Below, piece by piece: positions 9,541 to 18,957 of a stretch of 64,000 nucleotides of DNA. Each line of letters starts with the position of its first letter. The first letter of the stretch is position 1. Source of the stretch: CAVPMW01 sp963706515 (lineage in GTDB: Bacteria > Chloroflexota > Anaerolineae > Anaerolineales > UBA4823); the NCBI GenBank assembly GCA_963706515.1, contig CAVPMW010000011.1, positions 90,254-154,253 on the forward strand. The letters run 5' to 3'. The notes beneath the pieces were generated by a model, which searched no databases, was not told where the DNA came from, and worked only from the letters and a program-made list of their open reading frames with translations. The position numbers and the translations under genes are program-made.

Positions 9541-9552
9541 TGGGAGGATGCC

Positions 9553-10253
9553 ATGGGAAATGATGATAAGCGGATAACTCCGCAGGAGCTCGTTGCATTC
9601 GGGGTGGGTGTCACCGTGACCATTGTATCGTCGTGATTACCAGCCTGGTCACCCCGATCCTTTCCCGTTCAACTTTCTCGATCAGCCTTGCCCTGGGCGC
9701 GGCGGCTGCCTACGGGGCGCTCAAGGTGCTTGACCCCGTACCAGCAAGACCTGATCGAAGCGCAGACCAAAGCCGAGTACCGGCGGATGCTGCAGGAGAT
9801 TGGCGATTTCGCCGCGCGGACGGGCAAGGCAAGCCAGAGCCTTCGCGTGGGTAGCCCCGAGGTTCCGGAAGGCTTGCCAGTATCGCCAGAATGACCGAGA
9901 TGATCCACGCCCGTTACCAGGGAGCACCCTCGCGATTTCGCCGGGGCCTCAGCCACGCTGCTGATCCTGCAGAAGTTCGACGGGACGCTGGCAGCACTAT
10001 CTGAAGGTCAAACGTGGTGAGTTGTTCATGGACGCGAGCGAAGAGAAAAGAGATCATCTAGACCGAGACGCGTGATATCCCTATGACTGAAATAGCCCTC
10101 GGGAAACTTGGCAAAAAGCTCGACGCGGGTGAAGCCCTCGATAAGGGCATCTCGAAGGTGACGTTGGAGAGCATGCTCCAATCATTGAACCTGATCCAAT
10201 CTTTGAGCGACCAGATTGATGCCAGTCCTGAGATCGGAGACTTCGATGACTAG
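9553..10253 (+). CDS. XpaC-like protein (5-bromo-4-chloroindolyl phosphate hydrolysis family), frameshifted
   Basis: ATG follows GGGAGGATGCC. The first frame (MGNDDKRITPQELVAFGVGV) passes to a hydrophobic stretch (SFSISLALGAAAAYGALKVLD) and a helical region (PYQQDLIEAQTKAEYRRMLQ, FAARTGKASQSL). After further breaks near 9895 and 10010 it ends with EIALGKLGKKLDAGEALDKG and LIQSLSDQIDASPEI, stopping at TAG. The layout (N-terminal membrane hairpin, then long helices) fits the XpaC family. In Bacillus subtilis xpaC lies directly upstream of yaaN, a TelA-family gene; here TelA lies two genes downstream, which supports the assignment. The biochemical role is unknown despite the historical family name. 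Confidence 0.6.
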
Positions 10254-11383
10254 TACACGCAATTTCATGTTCGGGTTCGCCCTACGGCTATGGTCTCGAT
10301 GATCGTTATTCTGATTTTTGGGTGGTGTAAAATCTTTTCCTGCCCGGCACCCCCACCCCTCCCTCTGCCGACGCCGACGCCAACGTCGTCTCCCCCCTCT
10401 GTTTATGTGTATGGCGGGTATCGCTGCTTTGAAGACGAGCAATGCCTGGCTCTGCTCCGTGACAAGTATCATATTGAAGTCACAGGGGAATACCGCAAGG
10501 GCACATTTGGCATGGCGGATGATTACAAGCCCAGTGTCGAGTGCATCTGGCCGGGAAGCAATACAGGGATCGACGATTTTCGAGCCAGGCAGCCCTGTGA
10601 AGATCCGCAAGTCGGCAGTGATCTTCCAAACGCCCATTGCCCTCTTTACCTGGAAGGAGCTGCTGCCCGAGCTTGAAAAGGCTGGTCTCGTATATGCCAA
10701 AAATGACGTCTACTTCTTGATGCTTGCAGCCGCTGGTAGATGCCATGGTCGCAGAAAAGCAGTGGAGTTCCTACGTCGGCGTCGCCATTCCCGGCTACGT
10801 ACGGGTGGAGTCGCCGGCAACTGATCCAGCCTCAAGCTCCAGCGGCATGCTGTGGCTGGAGATGATGGGCAATTTCCTGGTACCGGGTAATGACAGGGGC
10901 GGCAAGGTGCTTACGGCTGCCGATCTGCAGGCTAATCCGGATATCCTGCCCGCGGTTATACACCTACTGGGAGAACCAGGGCCTGCAGGTCGATACCACC
11001 AGCAAGCTGTTCGACAAATTTATCAGCTCAGGAGCCGGCATGCCGGTCATTGTGGCGTATGAGAGCAGCTTTATCGACTGGTATGAAGCCCAATCGGACA
11101 GTATGAAGGCGCAGGCAGCCAGGATCGTTGGGCTCTACCCGGAAATTACGTCAACACGGACCACACGCTGGCATCATTGGCGCCCGCCTGCGACCCGCTG
11201 GTGGATGCACTCGCCAGCGATGCCCAGCTTCAGGAGCTTGGCTGGCTAAAGCATGGCATGCGCAACAGCACAGGAGGCATCGGGGCAAAGCCGCAGAGCG
11301 CCTCGTGGTTCGCAGCCAGCGTGCCTTACGTCCCCGAGGCAAAGATCGACGTGTATCAGGCAATCAAGGACGTGTTGAAGTAG
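10246..11383 (+). CDS. Second substrate-binding-protein-like membrane/secreted protein (frameshifted)
   Basis: ATG overlaps the stop of the XpaC-like gene (ATGACTAG), pointing to translational coupling. After MTSTRNFMFGFA the frame switches to MVSMIVILIFGWCKIFSC, a hydrophobic N-terminal anchor with a Cys that could be lipidated, then a Pro/Thr linker. The body has VYVYGGYRCFEDEQCLALL, VECIWPGSNTG, IRKSAVIFQTPIALFTW, YVGVAIPGYVRVESP, and a C-terminal region (GAGMPVIVAYESSFIDWYEA, VPYVPEAKIDVYQAI). These are elements of binding-protein folds; the W-PG motif is shared with the binding domains of the two neighbouring giant proteins. At least three further breaks occur near 10590, 10720 and 10960. 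The ligand is unknown. Confidence 0.62.
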
Positions 11384-11424
11384 GGGATCGACCACCGGGT
11401 TTCATATAGAAGAAAGGATGCAGC

Positions 11425-12609
11425 ATGGACAACTTATCAGCTCAAGGTAACGCAGAGTTCGAAAGCCATCGTTACGGCTCAGGAGTACTCGCGGGAAATC
11501 AAGAAGTCACCGGCGCTGCCGCCGCTATCCGAACAGGAAATGGCTCGCGCCCCGACCAGGCTAAGACCCTGGTCCGGAGCGAGGACCGCCTGGAGGACAT
11601 CGTCACCTTCGGGAGCGATGCTCAGGCAGGCGTGGCGAAAATCACGAAAGATATGCTGGCCGGGGTCCGGGTCGGCACGCTGGACGAGGTAATCCAGCTC
11701 TCGGAAGGCGTCCTCGCCCAGATTCAGACTCTCGATATCAAAGACCTTTCACCAGTTGCCCGAAGGGTGGTGTTTGCCATTCTCGAAACAAAGACCGCCA
11801 TCGAACAGCGCATTAAGAATTTCTTCAGGAGATACGAGCTGGTGAATACCCGTCTGGATCGCCAGGAGGCGGATATCTTTGCTAAGGAAACAGCCTCTAC
11901 CGAACGCTACTACAAAGACGCTGAGCTCGCCAAAGCCGCCTTCGGGATATTGCTGGATGCTCGCTGCAAAGTGATGGCGATTAAGATTTTTCTGGAGGGC
12001 GAGCATGGCTATTCTCAGCTTCAGCGCCGCCAGCAGGCGGTCGTTGACGAACAACAGGCTGCCCGCAGGGATAACCGCTCCATAGACTATGCGATCGTCG
12101 CCGCAGGCGATCGCTATGCCAGGTATATCCAGCGCCTGGAAGGGAAAGCGGCAGGGCTGCATCAGGTGATCCTCTCCGCTTACCAGACGACCATTACCAC
12201 GCGCATGATGGGTGATAACGAGATCATCATCCGGCAGAAGCTGAGCGATATCCGCACCGATCTGCTGCCGCAGTGGCGTACGCTGATCGCTATCGCTTAT
12301 CAGGCTTACCAGCAGGAAGGCATCGCCCGGTTCGTCCAACAGCTTACTCGTTCCGAAGCGGAGCTGCGCCACCAGGTTGCCGACCAGCTCGAAACGACAG
12401 CAGAAGGCGTAGCCGATCTTATGACCCGCCCGCTCTTCGATTATGAGGCCATGCAGTACAACAACGACAAGCTGGTGAAATCGCTGGACATCCTGAAAAC
12501 TGCCTCGATAGAGGCTAAGAATATCCGGGATAAGGCAGAAGAGGAAATGCGAGCGCTTATCAGCCAGTTAGGCGACGCCGTCGCTGCGACCTCGGTGCGC
12601 AAGGAATAA
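11425..12609 (+). CDS. telA: Toxic anion resistance protein TelA family
   Basis: A complete 394-residue frame beginning at ATG after GAAAGGATGCAGC. The protein is almost entirely helical with the TelA/KlaA family pattern: VNTRLDRQEADIF followed by KETASTERYYKD, GILLDARCKVMAIKIFLEGE, RLEGKAAGLHQVILSAYQTT, IRQKLSDIRTDLLPQWRTLI, and a late LMTRPLFDYEAMQYNNDKLV. In plasmids the family confers tellurite resistance, but most chromosomal members act in poorly understood envelope-stress responses. Here it is the last gene of a set with binding-protein/VWA and XpaC-like proteins, an association known for TelA in several phyla. It is one of the few unbroken genes in this region. Confidence 0.88.
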   Translation: MDNLSAQGNAEFESHRYGSGVLAGNQEVTGAAAAIRTGNGSRPDQAKTLVRSEDRLEDIVTFGSDAQAGVAKITKDMLAGVRVGTLDEVIQLSEGVLAQIQTLDIKDLSPVARRVVFAILETKTAIEQRIKNFFRRYELVNTRLDRQEADIFAKETASTERYYKDAELAKAAFGILLDARCKVMAIKIFLEGEHGYSQLQRRQQAVVDEQQAARRDNRSIDYAIVAAGDRYARYIQRLEGKAAGLHQVILSAYQTTITTRMMGDNEIIIRQKLSDIRTDLLPQWRTLIAIAYQAYQQEGIARFVQQLTRSEAELRHQVADQLETTAEGVADLMTRPLFDYEAMQYNNDKLVKSLDILKTASIEAKNIRDKAEEEMRALISQLGDAVAATSVRKE

Positions 12610-12630
12610 CCAACTAATAATGATCGCTCA

Positions 12631-14841
12631 GTGCAGAAGGAGAGACGAACGAGAACCCATATCCGGTCATATTCAGCAATAATCGTTCTGCTGCTTACAG
12701 CGGTGATGTTTGTCAGCCTGTTCTCCGTACCTCCGCCCGTCGCGGTCCCTGGTACGTGGCTCCAACCGGCAGCGATGCCAACTCTTGCCTGAGCCCTGGA
12801 AGTCCGTGCGCAACGATAATAGGAGCTATCAATAAGGCGTCTCTTCCGGCGACAACGATTTCACGTGGCGATCTCGGAGCTTTATATTATTAGCACGAAT
12901 AGCGAAGTGGTGCTAATTGACAGGAACATATACCTTTCTGGAAGGGCGGGACCTAACCTTTACTACACAAGGGAGTAATTCCACCATTGATGGAAATGGA
13001 GCGTATAGTGGGATCGTTATAAATAGCGGCGTGACAGCTACTGCCTGATCGGTTTGCCGTTCATAATGGTTTTGGCTATGGGGGTGGAATCTCGGAACGG
13101 TGCGGGCACTCTGAGCCCCTAAACAACAGCACCATCAGCGGCAACACGACTATATTTTTAGCTAAAGCTGGAGGGGCTCAGCGACGAGGTACCTTACTCG
13201 CCCGTGAACAGCAGTATCATTAGCGGCAATACAGCCTATTCGGAAAGCAGTGGGGGGATCTATAACGTAGGTACCATGACCCTATATAACAGCACTATCG
13301 GCGAGAATATGTGGCGGGAATGGCGGCAGGCATCCGCAACGACGGCAATATGATCCTATACAAGAACAGTACCGTCAGCGGTAACACAAGCCAGGTCGGC
13401 GGTGGCATCTACACACAAGGTTCGGTGACATTGCAAAACACCATTCTGGCTGGCAATGCATACTTTAGGGACTGGCCTAGATTGCTATGGCTCGATCACC
13501 AGCGCCGGTTACAACCTGATCGGAGGATACGAGCGGCTGCACCATTTCCAGCGAGACACCGCCACAGGAAACATCACAGGGCAGTGGATCCCTTGCTGGG
13601 TACCTTTGCAAGACAGATGGTGGTCCAACGCTCACCCAGGCGCTTCTGCCCGGCAGCCCGGCCATCAACGCTGGCAACCCGGCTGGCTGTACCGATCAGC
13701 AGGGTAATCCTTCTCACTCCGACCAACGAGGTAAACCCCGCGTCGGTCGCTGTGACATTGGCGCTTATGAATTGCAGCCGCTTAGGGTTTTCTGCCAAGC
13801 TGGCGGATCGCCAAGTTTCTCACCACTGGGGAAGCCATTTCATATACCATCACACTCGACAACCCTGGTGCGGCTGAAAGTCACTGGCGCGCAGTTATCC
13901 GACGCTCTGCCTGCTCATCTCGGATTTGTGAATGGCTCGCTATCCGCGAGACAAAGGCGCAGGCAGCATCTTATCAGAATGGTGCGATTTCGTGGAGCGG
14001 GTACGCTGTGCTGCGCAGGAGCAGGTGCAGGTTGGCTTTTCGCTGCCACCATCGATGACTTGGCGTCCATCGAATCGACCCATCGCCAATACGGCAGAAA
14101 TCCGAGGCGGTGGGGAGGTTTTCGCTGCGAAAGGCAGCCGTGCTGGTGAGAGCCTGTCGGATCGAGCCCTATCGAAATCATCTCCCAGCCATCCTGAGGC
14201 CTTGCCATCCCCCTCTACTCTGACAACTTCAGCAATCCTGCCAGCGGCGTGGCTTGTGGGCGGACGATGGAGATAACCGCTACGAATACCTGAACAGGTG
14301 AGTACCGCATCCTGGTACGCCCGGCTCCCATGGGGGGCAGGCGTCGATCCCGGGTTCCAGTCTTGCGGATTACTCCGTCGCTGTCAACCTGCGGAACCTC
14401 ATTATGCGGCTCGACGGCTGGTATGGGATTGCCTTCGGGGTCGCTGGCGATTGGAGCACATTCTACACGTTGGAGATCTATCCGAATGGCTGGTACGGTA
14501 TTTACCGTTATGACCCGACCGCCATTGTTACTCTCTCTGAGGCATCGTTCACCAGCAATCCCATCAGGGCAGCGCGGCCAACCAGATCAAAGTCGAGCGG
14601 ATTGGATCGACCATCAACGCCTACGCCAATGGCCAGCTTCTGGCAAGCGTTGACCGATGGCACCTACGCTGGCTCCCGAGATACATCGGGCTAGTGGTGT
14701 TCAGTGATAACCAGCCGAACGTTGATATCCGTTTCCGATAATTTCACTGTACGTGCTCAAGCGGCTCGTGCTGGGCCGGCTGCTGCCTTGAGCGTTACGG
14801 ATGGGGCTTCTGAATTGCCGGCTCAGCGATTTCTCGAGTAG
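12631..14841 (+). pseudogene. Secreted beta-helix (choice-of-anchor Q-like) surface protein, multiply frameshifted
   Basis: A GTG start begins a signal peptide (SAIIVLLLTAVMFVSLFSV). Other frames then give WYVAPTGSDANSCLSPGSPC, TFTTQGSNSTIDGNGAYSG, repeated NSTISGNT-type rungs (YKNSTVSGNTSQVGGGIYTQ) and the signature end AINAGNPAGCTDQQGNP with RVGRCDIGAYE, which define a right-handed beta-helix with a choice-of-anchor-Q-like end. A DUF11-type repeat (LGFVNGSLSA, NGAISWSG) and a concanavalin-like domain (GWYGIAFGVAGDWSTFYTLE) follow. More than ten frame changes occur in 2.2 kb, above the local rate, so real decay cannot be excluded. It is probably an adhesin or carbohydrate-binding surface protein when intact. 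Confidence 0.65.
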
Positions 14842-14984
14842 ATCCAACGCGTTGAGAAAAGCCATGGAAAACTCCAGCGGTAAAGCAGGTGAGTCGCATG
14901 CCAGCCAGGGGAATCCCCATCTGGCTGGTAATTGCCCGCCGCGGACCCTGGTAATTTAACCGGATAAAGATCGAAGGTGATCGA

Positions 14985-15614
14985 ATGACTATTGAAGATG
15001 AACTTCGACCTGAGCTAACGCCGGTACCGGTCTGGAACAACTGGCACTGCCGCCACCGGCTCCTGCTAACAAGTCGGAGCAGGAGTGTATTCATCATCAT
15101 TGGTGGGCTGATCGTTTTTCTGTGCGCTTGTTTGGGGATTTCTGGCACCTTGCGTAGGGATTTGTGGCGGGACCATTGGCGCGTTGGCGGTCAAGACTTA
15201 TACGGAAGAGGCCAAAGGTCGAAAGCGTCATATGATGATTGTGTCTGGGCCTGATGGCTGGTAAAGAGGCCAGTCAAGCCTATCGCCTGTTTTCGACTCG
15301 TGCGGAAAAGAAATGTATCGTTAGCCGACAACGAGAAACTCTTGGAAGGCAATAATTACACGCTGTTTGAAGGCTATCGAGGTGTGACCATCACCGGCGT
15401 AGCACGCCTCAACGCCACCGTTCACTCGGACCCCGATATGCCCCAAGGACAGGTTACCGAGGTAGAAGGTGAGATTTCCTACTCTGACGGTTATACGGGC
15501 ACCTTCAATGCTGTTTCTTGAAAGGACGGAGATGAGTGGCGACTCTTCGGTATCAATGTTACAGTCCCACCGGACAAGTTCGGTCCTAGGTTTTCTAGTA
15601 ATAGCCAGCTTTGA
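14985..15614 (+). CDS. Membrane-anchored protein of unknown function (frameshifted)
   Basis: ATG opens MTIEDELRPELTPVPVWN, followed by a hydrophobic segment (VFIIIGGLIVFLCACLGI). After a break, MAGKEASQAYRLFSTRAEKK and LADNEKLLEGNNYTLFEGYR lead to TEVEGEISYSDGYTGTF, then after an in-frame TGA the sequence KDGDEWRLFGINVTVPPDKF. The order (acidic tail, one membrane helix, then an alpha+beta domain with helix, YRLFS and a late DGDEWRLFGINV strand pair) resembles small NTF2-like or DUF4864-type extracytoplasmic domains, but I do not recognise the family firmly. At least three indels are needed to restore the frame. Confidence 0.5.
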
Positions 15615-15701
15615 GCAGTTAAGCTAATCGATTGATGGTGAATTGGTTGTCCAGAGAGGAGCTTCCATTATGATCGGACCTTTAGGATTCTAGTAGGCGA
15701 A

Positions 15702-15938
15702 ATGGTTGCACTGTTTTTCGCTGTCTACCTGATCGAGAGGAGCTCCAAATCCCAGGAACAAACGGGCAGACGATCCCATTTCGTCCGAATAGTAGGAATT
15801 TTAGTAATGATTGGCGTTGCTGCGGGAATATGGTTTGGCGGGAATATACAATGCCTTGTAATTCTGGGGATATTTATCCTGCTGGGATATGGTATTTTCA
15901 GATATTTTGGGAATGTCCGTTCTCGTCCTCTCGATTAG
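15702..15938 (+). CDS. Small two-helix membrane protein
   Basis: A 78-residue frame with two hydrophobic segments: MVALFFAVYLIE at the N-terminus and VGILVMIGVAAGIW running into CLVILGIFILLGYGIF. Basic residues separate the helices. The start is uncertain: the nearest Shine-Dalgarno-like sequence is weak and coding may begin upstream at the ATG near 15670, where a TAG interrupts the frame. No known family. It lies among other short membrane-anchored proteins in the same direction. Confidence 0.4.
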   Translation: MVALFFAVYLIERSSKSQEQTGRRSHFVRIVGILVMIGVAAGIWFGGNIQCLVILGIFILLGYGIFRYFGNVRSRPLD

Positions 15939-15950
15939 TCTCAAGAAATA

Positions 15951-16118
15951 ATGGGAACCTCGGACAATGTAGCACCGCTCCCTCGCAAGGGATTGGCGCG
16001 AAACACAAAAATCGTCATCGGTTGCAGTACTGTTATCCTCATCGCCATCGGGCTGATATGCACTGGCACAGGTTATTTTAATCTACACCCTCAAATAAGC
16101 TCTCATCACATTGGCTGA
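15951..16118 (+). CDS. Very small membrane-anchored protein (55 residues), possibly truncated
   Basis: An ATG-to-TGA frame of 55 codons. It begins MGTSDNVAPLPRKGLARNTK, then a clear membrane helix (IVIGCSTVILIAIGLICTGTG) and a short polar tail. The polar N-terminus followed by one helix is the same layout as the N-terminal part of the gene at 14985, so this may be a related protein whose extracytoplasmic domain was lost or lies beyond a frame break. The ribosome site is weak. No function can be assigned. Confidence 0.35.
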   Translation: MGTSDNVAPLPRKGLARNTKIVIGCSTVILIAIGLICTGTGYFNLHPQISSHHIG

Positions 16119-16152
16119 TAAATGCCGTCTCTTCACCCGTTATAATTGCCCA

Positions 16153-17598
16153 ATGCAACGAAATTTCTTACCCCGCTTGTGGCAGGGGCTGATCCTGCTG
16201 CTGGTCTTACTCGTTCCACTGGGCGGGTTGCAAGCGGGGCGCCATCCAGCGCACTTGCCCAGTCCGGCGGGGTGACCGCCTTCGACCTGATCATCGCCAT
16301 GAACACGCTGCGCGCTTCGTACGGGCTGCCGGCGCTGGTGGAAGACCCGATCATCGACGCCGTCGCCCAGTCGACGGCGGAGATCATGGCTGCCAACAAT
16401 ATGTCGTCGCACATCGGCGACGTGCGCGGGCGGCTGCAGGCGGCCGGCTACGGCGGCGGGGCGCAGGTGTGGGCGACCGAAAATTTCGCCGTGGGCGGCA
16501 TCCTTCGGCATCGACGAGATCATGCTGGTCTGGTGCGACGCTTCGCACATGATCCCGGCGGTCAACCCGGCTTACTGCAACGTCGGGGCAGGGGTCGCCA
16601 AAGCCGCCAACGGGCGCACCTATTACATCTTGCAGGCGGCCTACACCTCGGCTAAATCCTGCGGGGAATATAAATCCGTGGGCGGCGGGAGCAACACCCA
16701 GCCCGGCGGGGTGACGGGCGTATCGCAGATCATCATCCCGGTGAAGATCGCCACGCCGGACGCCGAAGGCAGGGTCTTCCACGAAGTGAAGGCCGGGCAA
16801 TCCTTCTGGGCCATCGCCGTGGCTTACAAGATCACCATCAACGACCTGGAGGTGTGGAACAATCTTTCACGAGCAGAACAAGCTGCAGATCGGGCAGAAG
16901 CTGTTCATCCCCGGCAGCAACACGAAGGGCTATGCCACGCCCACGCCGGTGGGCATGATCCAGGTAGCACGCCCGACGCGGACGGCAGGATCGTGCATTC
17001 CGTCGCAGCCCTACAACACGCTGATCACGATCGCCGATGCCTACGGGGTGAAGGTCGATACTATCCTGGCGAATAACGGCCTGCAGGTGGATTGGCCCTT
17101 GCAGATCGGGCAGAAGCTGGTGATCGACCCGGGAACTTTACCCCCAGCCCTACCCCCCGCCCGCTGACCCCCATCGAGAAGCTCACCCCGGCCAGCGATG
17201 GCAAGTATTACCACACGGTCAGCAGCGGGGAGACGCTGTCGTGGATCGCCGGTTATTACGGCGTGAACATGGGCGAGCTGATGGCCTGGAACGGGCTGAG
17301 CGCCAGCTCGATCATCTTCCCCGGGGAAAAGCTGCTGCTGCAGGTGACGCCGCCCGCCACCGAGACGCCCGTGCCCCCGCCGGCAACGCCCACGCCGCTC
17401 CCTGTCGCAACCTTTACGCCGTCTCCTACACGTGAAAGCTCCGCGGCGCAGCCGCCATCCCCCACGGCGACCCCCGCCGAGCCTGTAGCGGAGTCTCCCT
17501 TCGCCGGTGGGAAGCTTACAGGCATGCTGATCTTATTTGTCGCTCTGGCTGCAGGGGGATTGATCGTAGCGGGATTTTTCATGCGCCGGAAATCGTAA
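16153..17598 (+). CDS. CAP-domain, triple-LysM cell-envelope protein (frameshifted)
   Basis: The true start is the ATG of MQRNFLPRLWQGLILLLVLL, a classic signal peptide, in a different frame from the body; the switch is near 16235. The body starts with a CAP/SCP-like domain (IIAMNTLRASYGLPALVEDP, MAANNMSSHIGDVRGRLQAA). Three LysM repeats follow (HEVKAGQSFWAIAVAYKITI; YNTLITIADAYGVKVDTILA; HTVSSGETLSWIAGYYGVNM), each ending in an IGQKL- or PGEKL-type strand, for peptidoglycan or glycan binding. A Pro/Thr-rich spacer and a C-terminal hydrophobic segment (MLILFVALAAGGLIVAGFF) with RRK form a membrane anchor. Other breaks lie near 16500, 16865 and 17130. The role is probably cell-wall association. 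Confidence 0.78.
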
Positions 17599-17704
17599 GG
17601 GCTAGCTGGCTGTCCTCAGGCTTGGGTAGGGTATTACCCTCCCATTTTAGGGGAGGCCCAGGGAGGGATCGCTTCCCCAACCGCCTGTCGAAAGCCCCGC
17701 CCAG

Positions 17705-17870
17705 CGTGAACTGAGCGATCTCGGGCGTGGTGCATGTTCACATACCAATCCCTCCTTGCGTATACCTTCAGCACTCTGACATTCGTCCACCAAGCGATTG
17801 AGGCCGGCGAAGATGCTCTAAAAGTTATACGCTCTGCAGAGAGGGTGGGCCGCATCTCCACGGTGGGTGT
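17705..17870 (+). repeat. Dispersed repeat, copy 1, ending in tRNA-Ser 3'-like sequence
   Basis: Begins GCGTGAACTGAGCGATCTCG and runs through GCGTATACCTTCAGCACTCT and GATGCTCTAAAAGTTATACG to GAGAGGGTGGGCCGCATCTC and CACGGTGG. About 145 bases are closely repeated at 19817 and the last 65 bases again at 31365, all in the same orientation. The final part resembles the reverse complement of a tRNA-Ser T-arm and variable-arm region. One frame stays open across all copies (ALKVIR[SA]xER), so weak coding cannot be excluded. Confidence 0.7.
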
Positions 17871-17960
17871 AATAGATGGAAAAAGCCTGTATCCTATCAA
17901 AGTTATTGATTGGTACAGGCTTTTTGATAGTCGCGCTCCATTCCATTTCTAAAAAATGGT

Positions 17961-17998
17961 TTATAGCGCTTTACGCTTAGCGCAATGCGTTATATAAT
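17961..17998 (+). promoter_or_regulatory. higBA promoter with operator-like inverted repeat
   Basis: A perfect TATAAT lies at 17993-17998, 12 bases before the higB ATG, with a weak -35-like TTTACG 17 bases upstream. The segment also contains an imperfect inverted repeat TATAGCGC...GCGTTATA overlapping the promoter. HigBA modules are normally autorepressed by the antitoxin through such sites, so this is the likely operator. The messenger leader would be only a few bases long. Confidence 0.5.
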
Positions 17999-18010
17999 AT
18001 ATCGGAACAC

Positions 18011-18292
18011 ATGATCAAATCTTTCAAGAGCAAGGAAACTGCCCGAATCTTTGCCCGTTTGCGCTCGACCCGGTTGCCAGGAGACATCCAACAGGTCAGC
18101 TACCGTAAGCTACGTATGCTTAACAATGCCGTCACATTGGACGATCTTCGAGTTCCTCCAGCAAACCGGCTGGAGAAGCTCAGCGGTGACCGGGCAGGGC
18201 AGTACAGCATCCGGATCAACGATCAATGGCGGATCTGCTTTGAATGGATCGATGGTGATGCCTATAACGTAGAAATCGTGGATTATCATTAG
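18011..18292 (+). CDS. higB: HigB-type toxin (RelE superfamily mRNA interferase)
   Basis: A 93-residue protein with MIKSFKSKETARIFARLRST, then RKLRMLNNAVTLDDLRVPPA, and the C-terminal YSIRINDQWRICFEWIDG...VEIVDYH. This RIN-x-QWR-x-x-F block is diagnostic of the HigB/PemK-like RelE-fold toxins that cleave messenger RNA at the ribosome; the Arg and Tyr/His near the C-terminus form the active site. The length is normal. Toxin-first order, with the antitoxin 11 bases downstream, is the standard HigBA arrangement. Confidence 0.93.
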   Translation: MIKSFKSKETARIFARLRSTRLPGDIQQVSYRKLRMLNNAVTLDDLRVPPANRLEKLSGDRAGQYSIRINDQWRICFEWIDGDAYNVEIVDYH

Positions 18293-18303
18293 GAGCTGGT
18301 AAT

Positions 18304-18606
18304 ATGAACGAGAAGCTAAATCCTGTACATCCTGGGGAGGTACTGTTAGAAGAATTCCTCAAGCCAATGGGTTTGAGCCAGAACCGGTTGTCGTTAGAGA
18401 TCGGGGTACACCCCCGGCGGATCAATGAGATCGTGCTCGGCAAGCGGCGCATCACTGCCGATACTGCCCTGCGCCTGGCGCGCTATTTCGGCACATCACC
18501 CCAGTTCTGGATGGGATTGCAGAACGATTATGATCTAGATGTGGCTGCCGATACCTTGGGAGACAGGCTGGATATCGAGGTGCGGCCTATGGCGGTATCT
18601 GGGTAA
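18304..18606 (+). CDS. higA: HigA-type antitoxin, XRE family
   Basis: A 100-residue protein starting MNEKLNPVHPGEVLLEEFLK and continuing PMGLSQNRLSLEIGVHPRRI, the helix-turn-helix typical of HigA (P-x-HPGE-x-L-x-E-F). ITADTALRLARYFGTSPQFW with GLQNDYDLD completes the domain. ATG follows AGGAGCTGGTAAT. It should bind and neutralise the HigB toxin and repress the promoter upstream. Both genes are intact, unlike many neighbours, and lie between two copies of the dispersed repeat. Confidence 0.94.
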   Translation: MNEKLNPVHPGEVLLEEFLKPMGLSQNRLSLEIGVHPRRINEIVLGKRRITADTALRLARYFGTSPQFWMGLQNDYDLDVAADTLGDRLDIEVRPMAVSG

Positions 18607-18651
18607 TTCTAACGATACGGGGTTCTTGGTAGGTTCGTCTCAGGAAAACCT

Positions 18652-18690
18652 GCGGAGAGGGTGGGATTCGAACCCACGCTGGTTACGTAT
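18652..18690 (-). tRNA. tRNA-Ser 3'-end fragment (truncated, not functional)
   Basis: On the minus strand the sequence reads CGTGGGTTCGAATCCCACCC then TCTCCGC: a perfect T-stem and loop (GTGGG-TTCGAAT-CCCAC) followed by the 3' acceptor strand CTCTCC, as in tRNA-Ser. Upstream on that strand no anticodon, D or 5' acceptor arm can be found, so only the last ~35 bases are present. Such 3' tRNA fragments are typical of attachment sites left by site-specific integration, here right after the HigBA module. Confidence 0.65.
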
Positions 18691-18860
18691 AAGCTGTCCT
18701 ACCAGAGAGTGCTGCGTGCTGATTGCTGCGTGGATCCTTCCCGCCAGAAAGCTCGATACATCACCTCGAAATTAACGGCAAGCCTGTCAAACAGGTGAGG
18801 AGAGAGCTTATGCGTACAGCGATGGCGATCTTGCCGCCTTGGCGGTTCGAAATGTTCTAC

Positions 18861-18932
18861 ACCGCAAAGACGCAAAGCTCGCCAAGCTATAAGTTTCAAA
18901 AGTCAGCTTAGCGATCTTGGCGCCTTAGCGGT
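18861..18932. repeat. Imperfect inverted repeat with 28-base arms
   Basis: The left arm starts ACCGCAAAGACGCAAAG and the right arm is its imperfect complement (CTTGGCGCCTTAGCGG), about 23 of 28 positions pairing, with a loop of 16 bases. CCGCAAAGACGCAAAG-type repeats are scattered in many bacterial genomes. It lies beyond the 3' end of the minus-strand DUF4203 gene and could act as its terminator, though there is no T tract. Confidence 0.5.
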
Positions 18933-18957
18933 TAAATTTATATAGAATGGATCTTTA

